Part shown: piece by piece, positions 31,363 through 40,257 of the stretch | Numbering within the stretch: the stretch's first letter is position 1 | Layout: each line of letters opens with the position of its first letter | Origin: Ensifer sp. LC11 | GTDB lineage: Bacteria > Pseudomonadota > Alphaproteobacteria > Rhizobiales > Rhizobiaceae | Direction of reading: 5' to 3' | NCBI RefSeq assembly: GCF_001695835.1 | Contig: NZ_MBSO01000022.1 | Location: 17,475-81,474, forward strand | Length of the DNA stretch: 64,000 bases | Notes under the pieces: model-generated | The model's input: the letters and a program-made list of their open reading frames with translations, nothing else | The model's database searches: none | What the model was told of the DNA's origin: nothing | Position numbers and translations under genes: made by a program

Positions 31363-32058
31363 TCAGGCCGTCAGCGATTCAGACCATTCCGAGAGCGCTG
31401 CGATAACGCCCGGAAGCGCCGTCATGCGCGAGATCACCGTCTCGGCACCGGCTTCTGTCAGCTTGTCGGCGTGCGACGGGTAGGTGTGCGAACCGCCGGT
31501 GAAGCCGACGACGCGCATGCCGGCTGCGCGGGCGCCATGGATGCCATGAACCGAATCTTCAATCACCAGCACGCGTGACGGAGCGACGCCCATCTGCTTG
31601 GCGCCATGCAGGAAGATGTCCGGCTTCGGCTTGACGCGATCGGGACCGAGGTCGCGCGCAGAGTAGATGCGCGGGCCGAAATGATCCTTGATGCCGACCT
31701 TGCCGAGCATCATCGCAAGCCGCGCCGAGGTGGAGTTGGAGCAGATGCAATGGGGCAGCGTCAGCTGCAGCAGCATCGGCTTGACGCCTTCGATGATCTC
31801 GACGTCGCGAGCCAGGCGTTCGTCGAGGATCGTGTCGACCTTGTCGATCAGCGAGGCGGAAAGCGGAATGCTCGCCTCCTTCTCAACCTGAAGCAGCGTG
31901 TTGTGCCAGGTCATGCCGGCAAAACGCTCGGCCATTTCCTCGACGCTGATCGGGTAACCCGCTTCGGTGAGCAGCGCTGCTTCGACTTCGGAGGCGATGA
32001 TTTCGGAATCGACGAGAACGCCGTCGCAATCAAAAATGATGAGATCGATACCGGTCAT
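31363..32058 (-). CDS. HAD superfamily phosphatase (beta-phosphoglucomutase-like)
   Basis: The 231-residue protein has all four HAD motifs. The nucleophile and acid/base aspartates are in FDCDGVLVDSE, motif II is in CICSNSTSARL, the lysine is in RVKPKPDIF, and the last acids are in VIEDSVHGIHGARAAGM. A helical cap lies between motifs I and II, as in the phosphoglycolate phosphatase and beta-phosphoglucomutase group. The substrate cannot be told from sequence. Confidence 0.88.
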   Translation of the reverse strand: MTGIDLIIFDCDGVLVDSEIIASEVEAALLTEAGYPISVEEMAERFAGMTWHNTLLQVEKEASIPLSASLIDKVDTILDERLARDVEIIEGVKPMLLQLTLPHCICSNSTSARLAMMLGKVGIKDHFGPRIYSARDLGPDRVKPKPDIFLHGAKQMGVAPSRVLVIEDSVHGIHGARAAGMRVVGFTGGSHTYPSHADKLTEAGAETVISRMTALPGVIAALSEWSESLTA

Positions 32059-32237
32059 TTGGAACTATTCCCTGGGAGGAGGAGACGCCGCAGGCGGGGG
32101 AGGTGAGCTCGCGCGGCGTGGGGCTTTCGTACGGCAGAGCTTTATACGAAGGCGGCCGAAAGCTCAACCTTTGGAAATTATCGATACCGCTGCTTCGCTT
32201 GCTCGACAGCTTTGTTTCGCGGCTCTATCTGTAGGCG

Positions 32238-32906
32238 ATGGAAAAGCAACAGGACGATACGCTTGCAAGTCGCATCAGCAGGGCGCTGGCCGAGAGGATC
32301 ATCTCCGGCATATTGATGCCCGGAGAGCGCTTGCGCCAGGATCACATCGCCGAAGAATTCGGCGCGAGCCACGTCCCCGTTCGCGAAGCCTTTCGGCGGC
32401 TGGAGGCGCAGGGCCTTGCCGTCAGCGAGCCTCGCCGCGGCGTGCGCGTCGCCTCTTTCGACTTGAAGGAGGTGCGGGAGGTTGCGGAAATGCGCGCCGT
32501 GCTTGAAGTTCTGGCGCTTCGCCACGCCATTCCGCATCTCACACCGGCTATCCTCGACCGGGCTGAGGCGGCGACGGTTGCTGCCGATACATCGCGGGAT
32601 GTGCGGTCCTGGGAGGCGGCCAACCGCGCCTTCCATCGGCTGATCCTTCAGCCCTGCGGCATGCCCCGGCTGCTTGCCGCGATCGACGATCTGCATGCGG
32701 CAAGTGCTCGCTTTCTTTTTTCGGCCTGGCGCACGAGCTGGGAGGCCCGCACGGATCACGACCATCGCGCGATCCTTTCGGCCCTGCGCGAAGGCCGGGG
32801 CGATGAGGCTGCCAAGATCCTAGAACGGCATGTGGGCTGGATCGGCAAGACGCCAGTCAGGACCGCTGCCGGCGAGACCCGCGAGGCTTTCTCGATCGTC
32901 GGCTAG
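32238..32906 (+). CDS. GntR family transcriptional regulator (FCD type)
   Basis: The 222-residue protein has a winged-helix domain (about 8-75, with RISRALAERIISGILMPGERLRQDHIAEEFGASHVPVREAF) and a C-terminal all-helical FCD ligand domain whose histidines (AFHRL and DHDHRAIL) usually bind a metal. FCD regulators respond to small organic acids. It is divergent from the HAD phosphatase gene with about 180 bases between them; its targets are not evident. Confidence 0.9.
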   Translation: MEKQQDDTLASRISRALAERIISGILMPGERLRQDHIAEEFGASHVPVREAFRRLEAQGLAVSEPRRGVRVASFDLKEVREVAEMRAVLEVLALRHAIPHLTPAILDRAEAATVAADTSRDVRSWEAANRAFHRLILQPCGMPRLLAAIDDLHAASARFLFSAWRTSWEARTDHDHRAILSALREGRGDEAAKILERHVGWIGKTPVRTAAGETREAFSIVG

Positions 32907-32907
32907 C

Positions 32908-32953
32908 AGCAATTCCAGGAAAAGTGTGAAGCGGTTTTCCCGTCCGCAATCGC
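32908..32953. repeat. Dispersed intergenic repeat, copy 3
   Basis: It starts two bases after the GntR stop codon with AGCAATTCCAGGAAAAG and runs through GAAGCGGTTTTCCCG to a CGCAATCGCG end. It is the copy closest to the rhizobial form I know, and related to 3016-3058 and 26233-26279. It separates two convergent regulator genes. Confidence 0.7.
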
Positions 32954-32976
32954 GCCGATTGAGAGTTGCCGGCCAC

Positions 32977-33657
32977 CTATTGTGGGAACAGCTCGGAAAA
33001 GGCCTTTTCGCCATTGGCGGTAAAGCGGATGGCGCGGCTGTTGGATTCTCGTTTTGCCCAGCCCTTGTCGATGAACAAGGTCAGCAGCGCCTCGCCGAGC
33101 GAGCCGGCGAGATGCGACCGGCGTTCGCTCCAGTCGAGACAGGTGCGGCAGATCGGGCGGCGCGATTTTGTGAGCGCCGCGTAATCGATGCCAAGCGCCT
33201 CGATCCGGGTCTGCCCCGCCAGTGTCAGCGCCAGATCGTCGCCGGTTACCTCGATCTGCTTCTCGGCGATCAGGCTGTCATACATGCGCACGCCAAAATC
33301 GCCGGCGAGATGGTTGTAGCAGACACGCGCCTTTCTGAGCGCCGGATCCTTCGGGCCGGGACGGTGCCGGTTCATGCCGCGGCTTGCGGCAAAGCCCATC
33401 AGGTTTTCGAGCATCAGCCCGACTTCGTCTTCGGCAAGCTGAAAATACCGGTGCCGTCCCTGCTTGCGCTGGCTGATGAGGCCGCCGGCCTCGAGCTTGG
33501 AAAGGTGGGAACTGGTGGTCTGAAGCGTGATCCCGGCATGGGTGGCAAGCTCGGTCGCCGTCAGGGCACGGCCACCCATCAGCGCCGTCAGCATGTTGGC
33601 GCGAGCGGGGTCGCCGATCAGCGAACCGATGAGAGCGATGTCAGGACCTTCCTTCAT
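32977..33657 (-). CDS. ArsR family transcriptional regulator
   Basis: The 226-residue protein has an N-terminal ArsR winged helix (about 8-85), with the recognition region in TLQTTSSHLSKLEAGGLISQRKQGRHRYF. A long C-terminal part of unknown role follows and contains ARVCYNHLAGDFGVRMYDSL. The paired cysteines CRTCLDWSERRSHLAG resemble a conserved module of this ArsR subgroup. Start 33657 (MKEGPD) is preferred. It is divergent from two small genes and has an inverted repeat touching its start, so it probably represses itself and them. Confidence 0.88.
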   Translation of the reverse strand: MKEGPDIALIGSLIGDPARANMLTALMGGRALTATELATHAGITLQTTSSHLSKLEAGGLISQRKQGRHRYFQLAEDEVGLMLENLMGFAASRGMNRHRPGPKDPALRKARVCYNHLAGDFGVRMYDSLIAEKQIEVTGDDLALTLAGQTRIEALGIDYAALTKSRRPICRTCLDWSERRSHLAGSLGEALLTLFIDKGWAKRESNSRAIRFTANGEKAFSELFPQ

Positions 33658-33658
33658 A

Positions 33659-33676
33659 CTTCGATCGTAGTCGAAG
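33659..33676. promoter_or_regulatory. Candidate ArsR operator
   Basis: CTTCGA-TCGTAG-TCGAAG is a perfect 6-base inverted repeat with a 6-base spacer, ending one base before the arsR-like start codon. An 18-base imperfect palindrome of this kind in a divergent regulator promoter is typical of an ArsR-family site. A further ATCGAAG half-site is at 33710-33716. Confidence 0.5.
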
Positions 33677-33755
33677 CATCCCCGCAGCACAAGCAGGCAT
33701 AGTCACCCCCATCGAAGGCCGGGCGAAACGCCCCGACGACATGGAGACGACGACG

Positions 33756-34076
33756 ATGATCACCTGTTTCATCCGCTACGAAATCGACCCCTTCAAGAAG
33801 GAGGAGTTCGCCACCTATTCTCGCTGCTGGGGCGAGGTGATCCCCCGCTGCGGTGCGGATCTCATCGGCTACTTCGGACCGCACGAGGGCTCGGCCACGA
33901 CAGCCTACGGTGTCTACAACATCGAGAGTCTCGCGGCCTATGAAGCCTATCGCGCCCGGCTCGCCGCCGATCCGCTCGGCCGGGAGAATTATGCCTTTTC
34001 CCGCCGGGAACGGTTTATCCTGAAGGAAGACCGCATCTTCCTGAAGAACGTGTCGATGCCCGCCGGAGGAAAGTGA
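33756..34076 (+). CDS. NIPSNAP family protein
   Basis: The product is a 106-residue protein beginning MITCFIRYEIDPFKKEEF, with the NIPSNAP-type ferredoxin-like fold (YSRCWGEVIPRCGADLIGYFGPHEG). Start 33756 is preferred over ATG 33741 because GGAG precedes it at 9 bases. The biochemical role of bacterial NIPSNAPs is not settled. It is followed four bases later by another small protein, and both face the ArsR gene. Confidence 0.85.
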   Translation: MITCFIRYEIDPFKKEEFATYSRCWGEVIPRCGADLIGYFGPHEGSATTAYGVYNIESLAAYEAYRARLAADPLGRENYAFSRRERFILKEDRIFLKNVSMPAGGK

Positions 34077-34079
34077 AAC

Positions 34080-34430
34080 ATGATTGCCGTCATCTTCGAA
34101 GTCCTGCCGGCCGAGGGCCAGCGGGACGCCTATCTCGGCATTGCCGCCGATCTTCGTCCCTTACTCGACGACATCGATGGCTTCATCTCGATCGAGCGGT
34201 TCCAGAGTCTCACCAATCCCGACAAGGTGTTGTCCTTGTCCTTCTGGCGCGACGAGGAGGCGGTGAAAGCCTGGCGCAACGGTGCCGAACACCGCGCCGC
34301 CCAGGACGCGGGGCGTCATGGTGTCTTTGCCGACTATCGCCTGCGCATTGCTTCCGTCATCCGCGATTACGGGCTGAACGAGCGCCATGAAGCGCCGGCC
34401 GATAGCCGCGCATTTCATGACGCCAAATGA
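34080..34430 (+). CDS. Antibiotic biosynthesis monooxygenase (ABM)-domain protein
   Basis: The 116-residue protein has the dimeric alpha/beta barrel ABM fold, with VIFEVLPAEGQRDAYL at the start, DGFISIERFQSLTNPDKVLSLSFWRDEEAVKAWR in the middle and a C-terminal YRLRIASVIRDYG. Such proteins act as cofactor-free oxygenases or as haem- or ligand-binding proteins. It lies four bases after the NIPSNAP gene, so the pair is one operon under the neighbouring ArsR regulator. Confidence 0.85.
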   Translation: MIAVIFEVLPAEGQRDAYLGIAADLRPLLDDIDGFISIERFQSLTNPDKVLSLSFWRDEEAVKAWRNGAEHRAAQDAGRHGVFADYRLRIASVIRDYGLNERHEAPADSRAFHDAK

Positions 34431-34500
34431 AACGGCCAGAGATCAGAAATCGCTAACATGGCGTGACTACGCACATTTTCGGAACGGCCTTCAGGCTTTG

Positions 34501-34521
34501 GTAACCATCTTCGGTAACCAT
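34501..34521 (+). promoter_or_regulatory. Tandem CtrA-like boxes upstream of ccrM
   Basis: GTAACCAT occurs at 34501-34508 and again at 34514-34521. The alphaproteobacterial CtrA half-site is TTAACCAT, so both copies match seven of eight bases. They lie 45-65 bases before the ccrM start. Control of ccrM by CtrA is known in alphaproteobacteria; that these two copies are the site is inference. Confidence 0.45.
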
Positions 34522-34523
34522 AA

Positions 34524-35696
<1,173 letters not shown>

Positions 35697-35773
35697 TCAA
35701 CCAGTTCCACCGGATCCTTCGAAAAAGCGCTCCGACTGGTTTTTGTACCTTCAGTCCCGGAAGGAGAGCTTTA

Positions 35774-35810
35774 AACGCCCGGAATCCTCAAGAGGGGATT
35801 CCGGGCGTTT
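35774..35810. terminator. Strong bidirectional terminator after ccrM
   Basis: AAACGCCCGGAATCC and GGATTCCGGGCGTTT form a perfect 15-base stem around a 7-base loop, between two convergent genes. Confidence 0.9.
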
Positions 35811-35827
35811 GTATTTGCATTAACGGC

Positions 35828-36766
35828 TCAGCCCATGGCGCGTGCCGCTTCGTCCCGTGGGCGCAGGTGATAGAGGGTGCGGGGGCCTTTGTCTTCGAAA
35901 CCGCACTTCGCAAGCACCGGTTCAAGCAGCTCCCGCTCATTATCGTGCAACTCGACGGTTGCGATTCGGATGTCGGGATGGGCGGCGGGAATGCGCTGAA
36001 GCAGGGCGGCTATGAGCGCGACCAAGCCAGAAGTGGGAGCGTGATGCTGGGTGATATGGATCATCATTTCGTCATTCCAGACGAAGGCACAAGCTTCGGC
36101 TACGAAGCGGCCTTGTTGTTCCAGTATCTGCGTGAGCAGATGGTCCTCACGTTCGGCGAGGTTTTCTGCGATTTTGGCCGCGTCCCAGGTCATGGTGCAG
36201 CTCTCTCCGCTGCAGTCCGATATCTCCGCCTTGGTAAAGAACTCGGCGTATTTGGCGAGGAGATCGTCTGCGAGGGGCGCGTGAATCTCGTGGACAATAG
36301 CGCCGCCCAGGGCCACCGGAGCCGACCAACGCTCGCGCGGTGCTTGCCAAATTCTGAATAGCTCCCGATGCGCGATTGCGCCTGTCTTTTCAGCGACCTG
36401 TTGATTGAGTTCGCTCTTTCGCGCGTGCCAGACAATGCCAGTCGGCGCTGCTTCGACGGCCGCAAATTCAAGGAGCTGCGCCAGAAGGTCGGCGTCGTCC
36501 TGATCGATCGGGAGTACAACTGGCACGCCTGGAACTGAGGCTGCCTCGTCGTCGTCTCGTTCTGAAATGGTTGCAGGAAGGCTCAGCCAGCCGGCGATCG
36601 TTTCGTCTCGTCTCGCGACGACGATGCGGTCTTCGGCAAGGTGCTCCCTGAATTCTTCGAGGGGAACTTCTTTGCGATAGCTTGCCTCGGTCGTCGCATA
36701 GATCTCGCTAACGACCGTGTCCTTGGCGTCGCCATCATGAACCACGTACAATTCTAAATCACGCAT
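35828..36766 (-). CDS. Unrecognised cytoplasmic protein, possibly a two-domain GNAT-like fold
   Basis: This protein of about 312 residues has no signal or TM segment and is acidic (many Glu and Asp). Short stretches recall acyltransferase folds: EDRIVVARRDETIAGWLSLP in the first half and HNDERELLEPVLAKCGF-like sequence (read HDNERELLEPVL) near the end. I could not find the acetyl-CoA-binding loop, so the domain call is weak. Start 36766 has AGGAGA at good spacing. It is convergent with ccrM and divergent from nothing obvious. Confidence 0.6.
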   Translation of the reverse strand: MRDLELYVVHDGDAKDTVVSEIYATTEASYRKEVPLEEFREHLAEDRIVVARRDETIAGWLSLPATISERDDDEAASVPGVPVVLPIDQDDADLLAQLLEFAAVEAAPTGIVWHARKSELNQQVAEKTGAIAHRELFRIWQAPRERWSAPVALGGAIVHEIHAPLADDLLAKYAEFFTKAEISDCSGESCTMTWDAAKIAENLAEREDHLLTQILEQQGRFVAEACAFVWNDEMMIHITQHHAPTSGLVALIAALLQRIPAAHPDIRIATVELHDNERELLEPVLAKCGFEDKGPRTLYHLRPRDEAARAMG

Positions 36767-36868
36767 ATACTTCTCCTGCGAATGTGAAATCACAGGTAGC
36801 GCAAGAGATTCGTGGCAAAATCGTGCTGTCGAGTGCTCAGAGGAGCTGCCGGGTCCTGCGATCCGAGC

Positions 36869-37486
36869 TTACGGATGGATGCCGTAGGCAGCGAGGTCGA
36901 CCTTCAGTTTCTCCGGATCGACGAAGTGCACCGCATGCCAGCCGGCCAGCCGCGCGGCTTCGACATTCGGGATGCTGTCGTCGATGAAAAGGGTTGCCGA
37001 CGGGGTGAGGTCGAAGGCCCGGGTGTGTGTTTCGTAGATGGCGATGTCTGGCTTGATCAGTTTGACGTCGCCCGAAACTGTGACGCCGCGTGGCAGGGTC
37101 AGGAAGGGGTAAAGCTGCTGCGCCTCGCGAAAGGTATCGGAGGCGAAATTGGTCAGCATCGTCACGTCACGTCCTTCGGCAATCAGCCGCTCCAGCAGCG
37201 AAACCGTTTCGACATAGGCATGCGGCACCATCTCCTGCCAATGCTTGCGGAAGGCGCGGATGTGCTCTTCGCGATCAGGAAAATCCTTGATCAGCAGCGC
37301 TTCGGCCTCTTCCCACGGCCGGCCGCGATCCTGCTCGATGTTCCAGTCATGGGTGCAGACATTGGCAAAAAACCATTCCCGTTCCGCCTCATCCGGAATG
37401 ATGCGGCTATAGGGCAGGTTGGGGTCGTAGTGGATCAGCACCTTGCCGATGTCGAAGACGATGTGACGGATCTCGATGCTGCTCAT
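36869..37486 (-). CDS. HAD family hydrolase (YihX-like)
   Basis: The 205-residue protein has motif I as FDIGKVLIHYDP, where Gly replaces the second Asp as is usual in the YihX and haloacid-dehalogenase-like group. It also shows the motif II threonine in TMLTNFASDTF, the lysine in VKLIKPDIAIY and the final acids in FIDDSIPNVEAARLAGW. YihX is a sugar-phosphate phosphatase; the substrate here is unknown. The start 37486 has AGGA upstream. It follows mutY by 23 bases. Confidence 0.88.
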   Translation of the reverse strand: MSSIEIRHIVFDIGKVLIHYDPNLPYSRIIPDEAEREWFFANVCTHDWNIEQDRGRPWEEAEALLIKDFPDREEHIRAFRKHWQEMVPHAYVETVSLLERLIAEGRDVTMLTNFASDTFREAQQLYPFLTLPRGVTVSGDVKLIKPDIAIYETHTRAFDLTPSATLFIDDSIPNVEAARLAGWHAVHFVDPEKLKVDLAAYGIHP

Positions 37487-37509
37487 GGAAGATTTCCTAA
37501 CTCGATCTT

Positions 37510-38598
37510 TCAGCGTTCCGCCTTGAACGCATGCGGGATCGCCTGAGCGATCGCCTTTTTCATCACCGTCGGCAGCGCCTGGGCTTTCAGGGAGTGAACC
37601 GGCTCCCACCAGCCATCGCCCTCAGTTCCGGCGCGCGCGACATTGGCCCGGTAGACCGAGAGACGCAACTCGAAATGTGTGAAGACATGGCTGATGGTGC
37701 CGCAGTTTTCCCAAGGGCCTGCGAAGGGCTGCGAGGCGAGCGACGTGTCGCCGTCCTGCCGCGATGTCCAGTCGGTGCCGGGCACCTCGGTCATGCCGCC
37801 AAGCAGGCCGGTTTCGACCCGTTTGCGCAGATAGACGGCGTTGTCCGCGTCGATTGCGACAAAGGCGGCGCCGCGCCGAAGCGGCTTGTCTTTTTTCTTC
37901 GCCTTGCGCGGAAAGGTTTCGGGATCGGCGATCAAAAGCGCGCGACAGTGGGAGCGGAAGGGACAGAGCGAGCAGGCCGGCCGCTTCGGCGTGCAGATCG
38001 TCGCGCCGAGGTCCATCATCGCCTGGGCGAAATCGCCCGGCCGGTCGTCGGGCGTCAGCGCGGCGACACGTCCCCGCATCTCGGGCTTCGCGGCCGGCAG
38101 CGGCGCCTCGATCGCGTAAAGCCGCGAGATCACGCGCTCTACATTGCCGTCAAGCACCGCGCTTTTGCGGTTGAAGGCGATGGCCGCGATCGCAGCGGCG
38201 GTATAGTCGCCGACGCCCGGAAGGGATTTCAGCGCATCCTCGGTGTCCGGAAAGCGGCCGTCGTGGTCCTTGGCGACAGCTTCGGCGCATTTCTTCAGAT
38301 TGCGCGCGCGGGCGTAATATCCAAGCCCCGCCCAGGCTTTCATCACGTCCTCGTTGTCGGCGCGCGCCAGATCCTCGACGGTCGGCCACAGCGACAGGAA
38401 CTTTTCGAAATAGGCCTTCACCGCCTGTACGGTGGTCTGCTGCAGCATGACCTCGGACAGCCAGACATGATAGGGGTTGGCGACGATTCCCTGGGTGGCC
38501 ATCGGCGGTGACACCCGCCAGGGCAGGTCGCGATGATGCCTGTCGTACCATTCAAGGAGCAGGGGAGCGGCGTCGGCCGCTGGTATCGTATCGTGCAT
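37510..38598 (-). CDS. mutY: A/G-specific adenine DNA glycosylase
   Basis: MutY removes adenine mispaired with 8-oxoguanine. The 362-residue protein has the helix-hairpin-helix motif (LPGVGDYTAAAIAAIAF) followed by the catalytic aspartate region (VLDGNVERVISRL). The [4Fe-4S] cysteines are arranged C-X6-C-X2-C-X5-C in CTPKRPACSLCPFRSHC. The C-terminal MutT-like domain that reads the oxidised guanine is present. The HAD gene follows 23 bases downstream. Confidence 0.95.
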   Translation of the reverse strand: MHDTIPAADAAPLLLEWYDRHHRDLPWRVSPPMATQGIVANPYHVWLSEVMLQQTTVQAVKAYFEKFLSLWPTVEDLARADNEDVMKAWAGLGYYARARNLKKCAEAVAKDHDGRFPDTEDALKSLPGVGDYTAAAIAAIAFNRKSAVLDGNVERVISRLYAIEAPLPAAKPEMRGRVAALTPDDRPGDFAQAMMDLGATICTPKRPACSLCPFRSHCRALLIADPETFPRKAKKKDKPLRRGAAFVAIDADNAVYLRKRVETGLLGGMTEVPGTDWTSRQDGDTSLASQPFAGPWENCGTISHVFTHFELRLSVYRANVARAGTEGDGWWEPVHSLKAQALPTVMKKAIAQAIPHAFKAER

Positions 38599-38690
38599 GA
38601 TTTGCCGGGAGTTCTCTTTCCGGCCTATACTTGGCGAAGCGGAGCCGCGTCATCAAGGCTCAATCGACATTGCCTACGGAAAGTCCATAC

Positions 38691-39197
38691 GTGAGTGAGC
38701 AAAAATCCCGCAAGGGCGTTGTCCAGATCAGCGAGGTCGCCAACGGCTTGATCGACCCCGTGCTCGCCAAGCGGGCTGGCATCAACACCATGCTGCTCGG
38801 TTCCTGGGACGAAATCGCCGGCGAGGACTTTGCCGATTGCACGCGACCCGAAAAAATCGCCTGGCCACGCCGTGTCTCTGAGATTTCAGGCGAGGGCGGC
38901 CATCAGCCGGGTGTATTGACGGTTGCCTGCGAAGGGGCTCGCGCCCTGTTCCTGACCCATGCGCAGGGCGAATTGATCCAGCGCATCAACGGCTTCTTCG
39001 GCTTCTATGCCGTCGGCCAGCTGCGCATCGTCCAGAAGCCTGTGTCGCCACAGGTAAAGCACCGCGGCAAGCCGAAGCCCCTTTCGGGTGAACCCGCCCG
39101 CCGGCTGGAGACGATGGTCGAGGGCATCGAGAGCGAGGAACTGAAGGCGGCACTGCGGCGGCTGGGTACCGCTGTCCTCAATCCCCGCCGCCGCTAA
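38691..39197 (+). CDS. DUF721 (DciA-like) protein
   Basis: This protein of about 168 residues contains the DUF721 domain, with LAKRAGINTMLLGSWDEIAG and LTVACEGARALFLTHAQGELIQRINGFFG. DUF721 includes DciA, a helicase-loading factor in many bacteria; whether this member does that is unknown. The frame is open from a TTG at 38631. GTG 38691 is preferred because it has GGAAAG upstream and leaves 92 bases for the divergent mutY promoter. It precedes the DsbA-like gene and smc. Confidence 0.8.
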   Translation: MSEQKSRKGVVQISEVANGLIDPVLAKRAGINTMLLGSWDEIAGEDFADCTRPEKIAWPRRVSEISGEGGHQPGVLTVACEGARALFLTHAQGELIQRINGFFGFYAVGQLRIVQKPVSPQVKHRGKPKPLSGEPARRLETMVEGIESEELKAALRRLGTAVLNPRRR

Positions 39198-39315
39198 CGC
39201 GGCCATCGGCCGGTCACAATTCTTTGAATTCTGTTGACGCAGCGCCACTTGCCGCCCTGCACGTGGCAAGCTATCGAATCCGCACTGCAATTCCCTCCGA
39301 ACACGGGTCAAATTC

Positions 39316-40155
39316 ATGTCCGCTTCCTCAATGAACCTTACCAAACGCCTGCTTAGCGGCGCTGCCATCGCAACCGTCGCCCTGGTGCTTGCCGCCTGCA
39401 GCGACGAAAAGAAGGAAACGGCTTCGACTGCGCCGACTGCGGCAAGCGAGACGGCGGCAAAGGCAGAGACCAAGCCTGCGACCGACGCGACCACAACGGC
39501 ATCGACGAGTGCGACGCCGGCGACCACCGAGGCCAAGCCGGCCGCGGGCACGCAAGTCGCCCAGTCGACCGCAGCTCCGGTCAAGGTCGAACTCCCCTCG
39601 TCGGAAGGTTCCGTCGACCCGGCCAAGCTGATGGAGCCGGGTGCCCTGCCGGAAATGTCGATCGGCGACGCCAATGCGCCGGTGACCATCGTCGAGTACA
39701 TGTCGATGACCTGCCCGCATTGCGCGGCCTTCCACAACAACACCTTCGAGGCGATCAAGACGAAGTATGTCGACAGCGGCAAGGTCCGCTTCGTACTGCG
39801 CGAGTTCCCGTTCGATCCGCGGGCGGCGGCCGCCTTCATGCTGGCGCGTTGCGCTCCGGAAGGCCAGTACTTCCCGATGATCTCCATGCTGTTCAAACAG
39901 CAGCAGCAGTGGGCCGCAGCCCAGAACGGTCGAGATGCATTGCTGCAAATGTCCAAACTCGCCGGTTTTACACAGGAGAGCTTCGAGGCCTGCTTGACGA
40001 ACCAAAAACTTCTGGATGATGTGAACGCTGTCATGCAACGGGGCGCAAAGGATTTCGGCGTTCAGTCGACGCCGACCTTCTTCGTCAATGGTGAGCACTA
40101 TTCGGGGGACATGTCGGTTGACGTTATGTCGGCCCTCATCGACAGCAAGCTCTGA
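39316..40155 (+). CDS. DsbA family thiol oxidoreductase (lipoprotein)
   Basis: The 279-residue protein has a lipoprotein signal ending in LVLAAC, a low-complexity Ala/Thr/Lys linker (about 30-90), and a thioredoxin-like DsbA domain with the active site MTCPHCAAFH and the cis-proline loop STPTFFVNG. It would act in the periplasm, tethered to the membrane by lipid, oxidising or isomerising disulfides. It lies 102 bases before smc; this dsbA-smc order is common in rhizobia. Confidence 0.9.
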   Translation: MSASSMNLTKRLLSGAAIATVALVLAACSDEKKETASTAPTAASETAAKAETKPATDATTTASTSATPATTEAKPAAGTQVAQSTAAPVKVELPSSEGSVDPAKLMEPGALPEMSIGDANAPVTIVEYMSMTCPHCAAFHNNTFEAIKTKYVDSGKVRFVLREFPFDPRAAAAFMLARCAPEGQYFPMISMLFKQQQQWAAAQNGRDALLQMSKLAGFTQESFEACLTNQKLLDDVNAVMQRGAKDFGVQSTPTFFVNGEHYSGDMSVDVMSALIDSKL

Positions 40156-40257
40156 TCCTTCGCTTTTCCTGAAAACGGGCGACGGCAGCAGCCGTGCGCC
40201 CGTTCTTTTCGTTCGGGTTGACGGCAGAGGGGGGTATCTTGCCCCAGCGTCGCCCGC

